From contig MU069473.1 in assembly GCA_002284615.2 (NCBI GenBank), positions 210,551 through 228,673 of the forward strand: DNA of 18,123 nucleotides, given 5' to 3'. The DNA is from Dunaliella salina (taxonomy: Eukaryota > Chlorophyta > Chlorophyceae > Chlamydomonadales > Dunaliellaceae). This document shows, piece after piece, positions 7,546-15,200 of this stretch. The notes under the pieces are model-generated. The model ran no database searches and was not told the DNA's origin. It saw nothing but the letters and a program-made list of their open reading frames with translations. A program made the position numbers and the translations under genes. Position 1 is the stretch's first letter; each line of letters starts with the position of its first letter.

Positions 7546-10500
7546 GTGGGTGCAGCAAGATCGCCTGCTTTGAAAATCACTGGAACAGTGTTTATGTCAT
7601 ACATGCGGGGTCCTGTTCCTCCTTATGCAGATGTACAGCGGAGAGGAGATTGAGTGGATGATGGGGAAGATTCAAAGCAAGAGCGGGCTCTCTACGTACT
7701 CTGCCCACCTGCCCCCTGCCATTCACCCTCAGATCTGCCGGGACAAGCCCAAGACAGGTGCAGTTTGTTGTTTTTGCACCACCGCTTTTGAACGCATTGC
7801 ATGCAACAGTGTAATTTACCTGGGTTCCGTCTTATTTATTTTGCGGGCACCATGCCCTTGGAGGCCTTAACATTCAAGGCAGGGTGCAAGCAGGGAAGAA
7901 AGAAGGCTCAAGGCTTTTTCCTTTTACTGACACATGTCAGTGCACCTCCACGCTGACAGATCTAAATTGGCGGTGGAGGCGATCTGTTGCTCACTTAGTC
8001 TTCTTCATGCATGACATCCCAAAGCGAATTTGCTTGCGCCCTCCAGAGCCCATAGGCATCTCCAAACTGCTTGAAAGAACGGATACCTTGCACTTCCAAA
8101 CTGCTTGAAGGATGCGACGTCTCGTCGAGTGAGGTTGTTGTTGTGTTGTCCTTCTGTACTCCAATTTTCTCCGCGCCTCCTCTGCCATGATGTTGTTTGC
8201 AACTGGAGCACCTGCAATGTGAATGTTGACGTGCAGAGGCCTGCAAAGACAGCTGGGCCTGCTACCTGGGCCCAGCCAACCTGGGTGATCCCGGGATTGC
8301 TGAACTTGGCTCCATGGCCATCTGATGCTGCATGGTCAAGTCCTCTAATATGCTTGGTAGCAGGGCCCCTGTAAGGCAATGTGTGCTGAGCTTAACTACC
8401 ATAGAAAGCTCAGATTGTTGCTTGCCCATGTCTGACACACGTATGCAGATCTGGCAAGTGCATATGATGAGTGCAAGATGGCCGTGGTTGGCGCAGTGGA
8501 GGGGCTTCTTGCAAGGACTGGGCTGCAGCCGTCCGATGTGGTGAGGGTTGCACTTTTAAGGAAAACAGTGCATCCCTTGTTTATGCCTCCAAAAGTAACA
8601 GTGGGCCAACTTTCCTTCGTTCCTACCTTCTCCATCAGCTCATGCACCTTCCCTTCCCAGATCCTTGTGCAGACCAAAATGAGTGAGCTCAACTTGATGC
8701 ATTGATGAAGTGTCCATCTTTACATGCATTTGTGCAGGACATCTTGGTGACCACCTGCTCCATTTACTGCCCTACCCCTTCCATGGCATCCATGGTGGTC
8801 AACCACTTCAAGATGAAAAAGGAGATCCAGGTCAGTCTGGCAGTTGCCTTCTTTGTACTGACACGTCTAGAGAAGGTTTGCATGCAGGATCTTTTGTTTG
8901 TCCACAAGCGTTAAGACTCGGAAAAAATCACAGAGAATCGTACTGCTTCTGGCATTCCTTCCAAGCTTCTACCAGGTGTCTATGCAGCATGTTTCAGTCA
9001 CGGCAAGCGTTATACAGGAGCTCGCCCTACTTCCTGATTGCAGTCATACCACCTTGAAGGCATGGGCTGCGCAAATGGGGTTGTTGCCATCAACATGATC
9101 AGCGACTTGCTGCAGGTGACAAAAAGAATTGCGCTTATGGAACGGTGTGTATAATCCATGCGGAGCTTGATACAAGGACCACCCCATGAATCAATTCAGA
9201 GATAGGTTGCGAGCCACACAAGTTGCACTTACACTCCGTGCCCACTCGTTCATCATTTATGCACACAAGCATGTAACTTGGGCGCGCTACTGAAAGCAAG
9301 AACAACTCTTGCATTCAGGTTTGTTATTATGGTGCTTTTTTTAATCCTCCTGTTGCAAACGCTCCCAAAACAATCCTGGCTGCTTTGTGCCTTGGCTCCG
9401 TATGCAAGCATACATACTTTTGACTTTTCTGAAAACATGTATGACACTGCACGAGATGTCCTCACACGAAGACTAGGCCAGCTTCACAGCAGAGAAAAAA
9501 TTGCAGCTGAAAAGAAACAAAGAAGTCAGACACAAAGCCATACCTAGGAGGAGGTCGTGGACAGGTGTGCTATGCCTGGTCATATGAAGATGCATCTCCA
9601 AGTGACCCAGTACGCCAACCTGCTGCAAATGCTGTCTTTCTCACCACCAAAAGAAAAGAAAAAAAGAAAAGTAAAAAGAAAAGGAAAAAGGGAAAGAAAA
9701 GTCCACGCAAGCCAGAGGCCGCGTGCATTAAGGGAAGGTCCATTAACTAACAAGCTAGCAAGCTAGCAGGGTAGCAGCACCCAAACCTAAATGCTGTCTT
9801 TGTCACCACCACCCAAATGCAAATGCTGTCAACACCATCCAGGTGTAAACGCTGTCTTTGTCACCACCTGACCTGCTGCAGGCACACCCTAATGCAAATG
9901 CTGTCTTTGTCACCACGGAGACAACCACGCCAGCCTTCTATGCTGGGCATGACAAGCACAGAATGGTGAGGATTGGCAGCGCATGCTATGGTTTAGCATG
10001 CTCAGTGTGCAGGAAACACAAGCAGCAGCGGTATAACAATTGAATCACGTGCAAAACAAAGGTGAAGAGAGGTCTCTGCACCTTGCAGTTGTTTGTGGAG
10101 CTCCCTGTTGAATAACTGACTGTGCTTACAGCTCTAAAATGGAGCTGGAGCAAATTTGCCAGAAATCAGGATCGTGGATGCTCCAATGCAAAGCGTTCAC
10201 CATTATGCTTTGCCAGTGCATAAGAACCCTGACTTTTCTTGAAAGACCAGATGATTTTTTCTCTACGCGTGGCAATGGGCATGCATCTCAGGACAGAACA
10301 TACAAAGGCAGGAAAAACTCACTCCACATTGTTCTCAAGGAACAAGACACACTGGCTCAGATGAACTATAAATCCCGGACACCACAAAGGGCTTATGGGG
10401 ATCTGCTGGAGGCATTTGGCTCAGATGAACTGGGATTTCCCTTTTTGGTGAGGCCTCTAGTTTTCCATTTAAATGTCCTTCCCTTCATGCACGCGGCGAC

Positions 10501-13500
10501 TGGGCTGCATAGACTATTCTTTTTATTTCTTTGAGTCCCCTTCACCTCAAAGGGAAAGCACAAGAAGGGCTTGTGGGGAACTGCTGGAAGCACTTGGCTC
10601 TAGAATCTGGCTGTGAGAGGAATTTTTGTTTTCGACAACGTGCCTAGTAGTAACACTCTTTTAAGAAAAATTAATGTGGAAGCCATGGGCACAAAAGTGG
10701 TGCAGTCTAGTTGAATTGGTATGCTCAGTGAAAAAAATTTCCACCCAGGCAAAGAATGGAGGGTGAAGGGTCCTACAATAGTATTCATGTGTTCGCATCT
10801 TTTGAATCCTTTGCAGTAACAAGTTTGTACCAGTATGTCATGTAGTTTGGGGCACTGTGCCCTCTCTAAGAGTATGTCCAACATAAGCCCTTGGGCTCCC
10901 AGGAGGCCTCCCACATTTCTCCACACATCACGTTACACTGGACACAGAACAAAAGTAAATCACTGGGTTCTATGCTTGCATGATAACTCAGGTTCTTGGA
11001 GGTTGCAGGAAGTGAGATGTGTGACCTGGGTATTTTCCTGTATCTCAGTTTCCCTTCTGCATCTTTTTGTATTTCCAGTTTCTCTCTTCAATTTGCCTCA
11101 GGCTAATTTTCTCTCGTTGATTCAGCTACTCCTCTCATGAATCTCAAATAAATCTTTTTGTGTTTCGCTGGGTAATGCAACTTCCTCATGCAGCTCACGA
11201 TGCAACCGGAATAGAACATGTAAAGGGTGGTCCCCAAAACTTTCATTCATGCCGCCTCTCGAAAATGGGGGGTTTCCCTTGCAGTCCAATGCGCCAGGAA
11301 TGTAGTGCAATGCCAATAACAATATTACCCACATTGCAGGTGACCAACATACTGTTCCGGATGGGTGCTGCAGCTGTCCTTCTCTCCAACAAATCCAAGT
11401 TTTGGGATGGACGCGCCAAGTACCAGCTGGTAAGATAGACATTTCTCTTCTCTTTCCCCTCTTAGATAAGCATCCGCCAACTCAGCCTGCTTCTCATGAC
11501 AAATGATAAACACATATTTCAAATGGACATGTGTCATCACTTTGCTGCTGTACGTCTCATCCGATTGTCTGCCATGAAGCATTGCTAGAAAAGAAAAGCT
11601 ATGTAGGCAGAGAAATCCTGCCTACATCAATTGAGGAAAAGGGGCCACATAGGTGCGCAGACCGTATGAAACCCCACCACCATTGATATCACCAAATTGC
11701 TTGTGATGTACATCAGGTTCAAAACCTCCTTAATTGAGCAGTATGCTTTGCTTGCATCCAATTTTAACAAATACACCTTGATTGATCGGACATGTGCGCA
11801 GAAAGACAACCAGCGTGTGCATCTTGGCATGAATGATGAGGCATATGGGTAGGTTTGCATTGTTCCTCATGGTGACTTTGATGCAAAATCATGGTACACA
11901 CCCTTTGTTTCAGCAGCTGTAGTAAGTAGTGCAACTTACTTACAACTTGCTGCATGCCTGACTTCTCGCAAGCTCAGATTCTTGATTTTAATGGAGTCAA
12001 AGGAAACCGTGCTTTTCCTTGCAGGGCCATCCAGTATGGGCCAGATCAAGATGGCATCAACGGCATCTACCTGGTGGGTCAACCTGACAGCCTGCCTGTT
12101 TTGAATCAATGGCATGAATCAAGGGCATGAATCAATGGCATGAATCACCTGACAGCCTGCCTGTTTTGAATCAACGGCATGGATCAACGGCATGAATCAA
12201 CGGCATGAATCAAGGGCATGAATCAACGGCATGAATCAAGGGCATGAATCAACGGCATGAATCAACGGCATGAATCAACGGCATGAATCACCTGACAGCC
12301 TGCCTGTTTTGAATCAAGGGCATGAATCAACGGCATGAATCAACGGCATGAATCCCCTGACAGCCTGCCTGTTTTGAATCAAGGGCATGAATCAACGGCA
12401 TGAATTAACGGCATGAATCAAGGGCATGAATCAACGGCATGAATCAAGGGCATGAATCACCTGACAGCCTGCCTGTTTTGAATCAAGGGCATGGATCAAC
12501 GGCACGAATCAACGGCATGAATCACCTGACAGGCTGCCTGTTTTGAAGTCTTTGGCTGTTCCATTTGTGGGAACTGCATCATAATTTTTCATGTCCTGAA
12601 TTGCTGCAGGGCAACAATGTGAGGTCTGAAGCTTTCTTGATAACTAACGTACAAAAGCATAATGTCATTCTGGATATTCCTAGCAGAGGTCTGTGCTTGT
12701 AGGTATCACATCCATTCAAGCGCTGCAATTCTTGCTGGAGCGCATCAACATGGACAGCTTAAGAGAGAGAAATATTTCATGCCTGCCCCTGGTGTTGAGC
12801 TGCTGCAGGGCAAGAACGTGGTTTCAGAAGCATCCCGGGCATTAACCAAGGCCTTGTACAAGATAGCCCCCAGTGTGTTACATCCAGTACAGAAGCTCAG
12901 GTTTGCTGCCACCTATGCGGTGCGCAAGCTCCTGGGCCCAGATGCTGCTTCGCCATACACACCCAACTTCTCTGGCCCTGTCCAGCACTTTGCCCTGCAC
13001 GCCGGTGAGTCCTGAAGCTGCTCAAAAACTTGGAAAGATCTTTTCTATCGACCAATCAGCTACTTTTTGCTGTGCATCAGAGTGCTTGAAATCTGCCACT
13101 TGCAAACGATACAAAATGCTTTACCAAACTGTGGCAGAGGGATAAAGAAGGTTTGATTAAGATCCAAGACAAATGTGCAATCCTTACCCATTAAAAGAGA
13201 TGTAGGACATGTTCCTTAGGGATTAAATTTGTGATGCATCTCGAGCACACTTTGTTCTGTGCACTTGCATTGCAGTACATGCACAGTGCACAATTTACCT
13301 ATGGTGTGTGCACTTGCAACATGCTGTTTTGGTGAAGGGGATTCATGTCTCTTTTGAGTCAGTGTGTTTCCTTTTCCCTCTTTGAGCGGAGAGGGAGCTT
13401 CCTCTGCCTACTTGATTTATTTTCTTTTTTCTTCCTTCCTTTTCTGCAGGTGGGGCACGCGTGCTTGATGGGATTGCTAAAGCCATGCAGCTGGAGGAGT

Positions 13501-15049
13501 ACGACATGGCTCCTTCGCGTGCTGTGCTGCATGATTATGGTGTGTTATGCTTTCATTGCAATAGTGCAAGAGACTGTGTACTAGCTTTACTCAAAACCAA
13601 ACCATGTGTTCCAAGTTGTCCAGTTTCATACAAATATGCCATATATTTCTCGTATTTCCTGCATGAGAATGAATAGAACATGGCTTATGGGTAACCAGCC
13701 CGGCTCTTTGAGCCTGTGTGTAGGGAGAATTTCCTCTGCCTGTGTAATTTTCCTTCTTCTCTTGACAATGTCTCCTTTTCCTTAATTATTGTAGGGAGAC
13801 TTTCATATGCCAACATTTTCTTCCATTTCCTTCCAGACCTTCTCACACAGCTTGAAAATCCTTTGAAGCCATTTGCAAATGAGTGCACTGCCAGTGCAAC
13901 GTTACTTCCCAATCAGGCGTGAATCAGTGTGGTCTCTTCTTTTGCTCTGACTGACATAACGCTTTGGTAGGCTCTGGCTGTACTTCAGGGAGGGGATGAT
14001 GAATTGTGGGCATGAAAGGAAAGGATACGAAAAAAAAAAGAAAAGAAACTGCTCAGGCAGTAAAAAAATGTAAAAATGAAACCGGGACAAGAGGATACCT
14101 AGGACCAAGGCATGCCCGATGATCATGTTTGGTCATGCTCCGTCTTGCTTGCACCCTTGCCATGCTCTTGCTTGGCAGGCTCTGACTGTACTTTATGAGG
14201 GGATACTGAACTGTGGGCACACTATGTGGTTGGTGGTTATGCTCCGTTTTGCTTGCATCCAGGGTCATGTTCTTTCTTGTGCTCTGGTCGTGCTCCATCT
14301 TTTTGCTCGCACCCTTGCCCGCAGGCAATGTCAGCTCAAGCACCACCTGGTACACACTTGGCTTCATAGAGACTGTCCGGGGTGTGCAAAAGGGTGACAC
14401 CATCTTGCAAGTGGGAGTGGGATCGGGCATCAAGTGTGGCGTGAACTACTGGCAGGTATGCCACATGAAAGAGAGAAAAAATGCATTATGTCCTTGAAAG
14501 TAGGTGATCTGGAATAGGTTCCATTGTGCCGGGCTTTTTGGAGCTGCCTTTTTTAACAAACAGAAACGTTTCACCTGAAGAGGTGGTAGCTTTGGTTCAT
14601 TTGTTATCCTTCGTTTGTTCAAGAACTGTCCTGAAAAAAAAAAGCTGTCTTGGAAGCCACAGGGCAAAGTGAGCGTCAACTGAATGAATGTGCACAATGG
14701 ATGTATCTGCCATGGATACACAACAGGTTGTATCTCACTCCTAAGGCGCTTATGATGATGAGCAAGTATGCAGTGACACAGGCCTTTATCTGCATGTACA
14801 ATCTGGGCTGCCCCACCCTCAATGCTGCAGGCTTTGCGTGACGTTGATGACCTGCATGAAGCATGGCAGCATCGCGCTTCTCCTGAGCGTCTGGCACAGC
14901 TCAATGCACCAGCTGTCGATGGGCGCCACGCCATGGTGCACATGGCCATGCGGGTGATATTCATGCTTGTCATGGGTGTCATCATGTATTTGTTTATGCT
15001 CCTGCAAGATGCAAGTTTTGTGCAGCCACAGCAGATCAGTGAGCTGTGA
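7435..15049 (+). CDS. KCS: 3-ketoacyl-CoA synthase (FAE1/KCS family), 13 exons
   Basis: It condenses an acyl-CoA with malonyl-CoA to 3-ketoacyl-CoA, the first step of very-long-chain fatty acid elongation, normally at the ER with KCR, HCD and ECR. Exons: 7435-7545, 7631-7757, 8449-8540, 8738-8830, 9044-9115, 9882-9965, 11340-11429, 11802-11848, 12025-12073, 12809-13004, 13450-13539, 14325-14455, 14831-15049. Phases agree at all 12 introns, and the joined frame is 466 codons plus TGA. Seen: VLLIDLENYVPPEEYKVS, CPTPSMASMVVNHFKM, GMGCANG (C150), LFRMGAAAVLLSNK, FALHAGG (H319), NVSSSTTWY (N352). C150-H319-N352 spacing nearly equals FAE1 C223-H391-N424. The 5' end is least certain: no N-terminal membrane segments are found, though the CTCAG at 7438-7442 would be the only acceptor without GCAG, which favours the ATG at 7435. 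The C-terminus carries an extra hydrophobic segment. Confidence 0.88.
7631..7757 (+). CDS. KCS: KCS exon 2 (residues 38-80)
   Basis: Acceptor TTATGCAG, donor ACAG|GTGCAG, ending in phase 1. It encodes EEIEWMMGKIQSKSGLSTYS and HLPPAIHP, matching the family segment around ERSGLGxETYLPxAL. Intron 1 is only 85 bases. Confidence 0.88.
8449..8540 (+). CDS. KCS: KCS exon 3 (residues 80-110)
   Basis: Acceptor GTATGCAG, donor GTG|GTGAGG. It encodes AYDECKMAVVGAVEGLLART and GLQPSDV, matching AREEAEMVMFGALDELxxKT in plant enzymes. Intron 2 (691 bases) contains a short direct repeat, TCCAAACTGCTTGAA, at 8062-8076 and 8096-8110. Confidence 0.9.
8738..8830 (+). CDS. KCS: KCS exon 4 (residues 111-141)
   Basis: Acceptor TTGTGCAG, donor CAG|GTCAGT. 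It encodes DILVTTCSIYCPTPSMASMV then VNHFKMKKEIQ; the family motif is [26 protein letters not shown]. In frame with exons 3 and 5. Confidence 0.93.
9044..9115 (+). CDS. KCS: KCS exon 5 with catalytic cysteine (residues 142-165)
   Basis: Acceptor GATTGCAG, donor CAG|GTGACA. It encodes SYHLEGMGCANGVVAINMIS then DLLQ. Cys150 is the acyl-accepting nucleophile of the family. The usual GMGCSAG reads GMGCANG here. Confidence 0.92.
9627..9881 (+). repeat. Repeated copies of the exon 6 5' edge in intron 5
   Basis: The exon 6 segment AAATGCTGTCTTTGTCACCA has extra copies just upstream at 9627-9648 (one mismatch), 9789-9810, a partial one at 9821-9830 and a variant at 9845-9868. Repeat family 2 copy 2 lies between the first and second. 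The true acceptor (CTGCTGCAG, to 9881) lies after the last copy. Confidence 0.9.
9650..9770 (-). mobile_element. Short repeat family 2, copy 2, minus strand, in intron 5
   Basis: An A-rich stretch (9650-9705, the reversed tail) is followed by GTCCACGCAAGCCAGAGGCC and, at 9751-9769, CAAGCTAGCAAGCTAGCAG. The reverse complement matches 3441-3531, octamers included. It appears inserted between copies of the exon 6-derived repeat. Confidence 0.7.
9882..9965 (+). CDS. KCS: KCS exon 6 (residues 166-193)
   Basis: Acceptor CTGCTGCAG, donor ATG|GTGAGG. It encodes AHPNANAVFVTTETTTPAFY then AGHDKHRM, aligning with YAVVVSTENITxNWYFGNDRSM. The match is lower in the second half than for the neighbouring exons. 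Confidence 0.87.
10300..10830 (-). mobile_element. LINE 3' fragment, minus strand, in KCS intron 6
   Basis: Reversed 3' UTR similarity at about 10300-10400 (GGAACAAGACACACTGGCTC), then the reversed ORF end with AGCACTTGGCTCTAGAATCT near 10600. On the minus strand near 10650-10600 a frame reads VVENKNSSHSQILEPSASSS, matching the ORF end of the main copy. It is antisense to the host gene, strongly decayed, and interrupted by repeat family 2 copy 3, with duplicated flanks at 10381-10420 and 10559-10600. Confidence 0.7.
10458..10534 (+). mobile_element. Short repeat family 2, copy 3, in KCS intron 6
   Basis: CCTTCCCTTCATGCACGCGG followed by CGACTGGGCTGCATAGACTA and a T-rich end aligns with copy 1 and with the reverse complement of copy 2. 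It is more diverged and lies within the antisense LINE fragment. Confidence 0.6.
11340..11429 (+). CDS. KCS: KCS exon 7 (residues 194-223)
   Basis: Acceptor CATTGCAG, donor CTG|GTAAGA. It encodes VTNILFRMGAAAVLLSNKSK then FWDGRAKYQL; plant enzymes have SNCLFRMGGAAxLLSNK and RAKYxLxHTVRT. This is one of the best-matching exons. Confidence 0.94.
11588..11690 (-). mobile_element. LINE 3' UTR solo copy, minus strand, in KCS intron 7
   Basis: AAAAGAAAAGCTATGTAGGC, AGAGAAATCCTGCCTACATC and GAGGAAAAGGGGCCACATAG reproduce the reversed 3' UTR block. No ORF portion is visible. Confidence 0.75.
11802..11848 (+). CDS. KCS: KCS exon 8 (residues 224-239)
   Basis: A 47-base exon with acceptor GTGCGCAG and donor TGG|GTAGGT, phase 2. 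It encodes KDNQRVHLGMNDEAYG, aligning without a gap with VHTVRTHKGADDKAY. Chosen over longer options because both length and phase fit. Confidence 0.8.
12025..12073 (+). CDS. KCS: KCS exon 9 (residues 239-255)
   Basis: A 49-base exon with acceptor CTTGCAG and donor CTG|GTGGGT. It encodes AIQYGPDQDGINGIYL, aligning with CVYQEEDxxGxxGVSL. The phase joins exons 8 and 10 exactly. Confidence 0.85.
12081..12547 (+). repeat. Compound minisatellite in KCS intron 9
   Basis: A 13-base unit (AATCAACGGCATG, variants AATCAAGGGCATG and AATCAATGGCATG) occurs about 24 times in five blocks of 3, 9, 3, 6 and 3. The blocks are separated and flanked by six copies of a longer unit, CCTGACAGCCTGCCTGTTTT. The array starts within 10 bases of the exon 9 donor. 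Confidence 0.97.
12603..12632 (+). repeat. Partial copy of the exon 10 acceptor and 5' edge
   Basis: GCTGCAGGGCAACAATGTGA and the next bases copy GCTGCAGGGCAAGAACGTGG at 12802-12821, including the GCAG acceptor; similarity continues to GAAGC. Read in the same phase it gives GNNVRSEA against GKNVVSEA. It lies about 200 bases before the true exon. Confidence 0.8.
12809..13004 (+). CDS. KCS: KCS exon 10 with catalytic histidine (residues 256-321)
   Basis: The largest internal exon; acceptor CTGCTGCAG, donor CCG|GTGAGT. GKNVVSEASRALTKALYKIA aligns gap-free with SKDLMAVAGEALKTNITTLG; further on are PYTPNFSGPVQHFALHAG and His319. The Gly codon after HA is split by the intron. Confidence 0.94.
13326..13449 (+). 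mobile_element. LINE 3' UTR copy, sense, forming the exon 11 acceptor tract
   Basis: CATGTCTCTTTTGAGTCAGT, GTGTTTCCTTTTCCCTCTTT and CCTCTGCCTACTTGATTTAT follow the order of the main LINE 3' UTR (5700-5800). The TTTTC-rich tail runs straight into CTTTTCTGCAG, the exon 11 acceptor. Confidence 0.78.
13450..13539 (+). CDS. KCS: KCS exon 11 (residues 321-351)
   Basis: Acceptor TTTCTGCAG, donor ATG|GTGTGT, phase 1. It encodes GARVLDGIAKAMQLEEYDMA then PSRAVLHDYG; plant enzymes have GGRAVLDELxKNLxLSxxxxEPSRMTLHRFGN. Confidence 0.94.
13690..13812 (+). mobile_element. LINE 3' UTR solo copy, sense, in KCS intron 11
   Basis: CGGCTCTTTGAGCCTGTGTG, TTCCTCTGCCTGTGTAATTT and TGTCTCCTTTTCCTTAATTA reproduce blocks of the LINE 3' UTR, in rearranged order, suggesting two overlapping fragments or an internal duplication. 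Confidence 0.7.
13965..14324 (+). repeat. Imperfect tandem repeats leading to the exon 12 acceptor
   Basis: GTAGGCTCTGGCTGTACTTC (13966) recurs as GCAGGCTCTGACTGTACTTT (14177), followed in both by a GAGGGGAT and TGTGGGCA stretch. GCTCCGTCTTGCTTGCACCC (14139) recurs as GCTCCGTTTTGCTTGCATCC (14239) and GCTCCATCTTTTTGCTCGCA (14293), the last continuing into the exon 12 acceptor. Confidence 0.75.
14325..14455 (+). CDS. KCS: KCS exon 12 with catalytic asparagine (residues 351-394)
   Basis: Acceptor TGCCCGCAG, donor CAG|GTATGC. It encodes NVSSSTTWYTLGFIETVRGV, QKGDTILQVGVGSGIKCGVN and YWQ. The N of NVSSS (Asn352) is the third catalytic residue; GSGxKCN near the end is also a family hallmark (here GSGIKCG). 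Confidence 0.95.
14831..15049 (+). CDS. KCS: KCS exon 13, terminal, with hydrophobic C-terminal tail (residues 395-466)
   Basis: Acceptor GCTGCAG, stop TGA at 15047-15049. ALRDV continues the family's (W)RALR end. The protein then extends some 65 residues further, with a charged linker (to about 427) and a hydrophobic stretch at about 428-452 (VIFMLVMGVIMYLFMLL), then 14 polar residues. Typical plant enzymes end soon after WRALR without a membrane segment. Confidence 0.85.
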   Translation, partial: ALRDVDDLHEAWQHRASPERLAQLNAPAVDGRHAMVHMAMRVIFMLVMGVIMYLFMLLQDASFVQPQQISEL

Positions 15050-15200
15050 GATGAAAGCACCAACCACAGCAGGTCAGTGAGCTGTGAGACGGAAGAGCAC
15101 CAGCGTCAGCACACTGGGTGGCAGCGGACAGACACTGTTGGTACTGGTGGTGCAGGAGTTGTACAGCCACAGCAGATCAGCACTGTTGGTGATTTGTGAG
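15021..15200 (+). repeat. Repeated copies of the terminal exon's 3' edge, stop codon included
   Basis: CAGCCACAGCAGATCAGTGA at 15021-15040, running into GCTGTGAG, recurs as ACCACAGCAGGTCAGTGAGC at 15063 (also followed by TGTGAG) and as CAGCCACAGCAGATCAGCAC at 15165. CAGCACACTGGGTG occurs at 15107-15120 and 15218-15231. All lie in the presumed 3' UTR. Confidence 0.88.

Noticed and set aside
8657..8678. Copy of the exon 4 5' edge in intron 3
   Set aside because: ATCCTTGTGCAGACC resembles ATCTTGGTGACC only loosely and needs a gap; kept only as a possible supporting case, not as a feature.
11715..11801. Longer exon 8 starting after GAGCAG at 11740
   Set aside because: The frame is open, but it would insert about 20 residues with no family counterpart; starting at 11802 gives an ungapped fit and the GCAG acceptor.
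12081..12547. Regular repeat array resembling a CRISPR array
   Set aside because: The 13-base units are directly adjacent with no unique spacers, and the array lies in an intron of a eukaryotic gene; it is a minisatellite.
14446..15063. 205-residue minus-strand ORF, the longest in the window
   Set aside because: It overlaps exon 13 and intron 12 of the plus-strand gene, shows no domain, and exists because the opposite strand is coding there.
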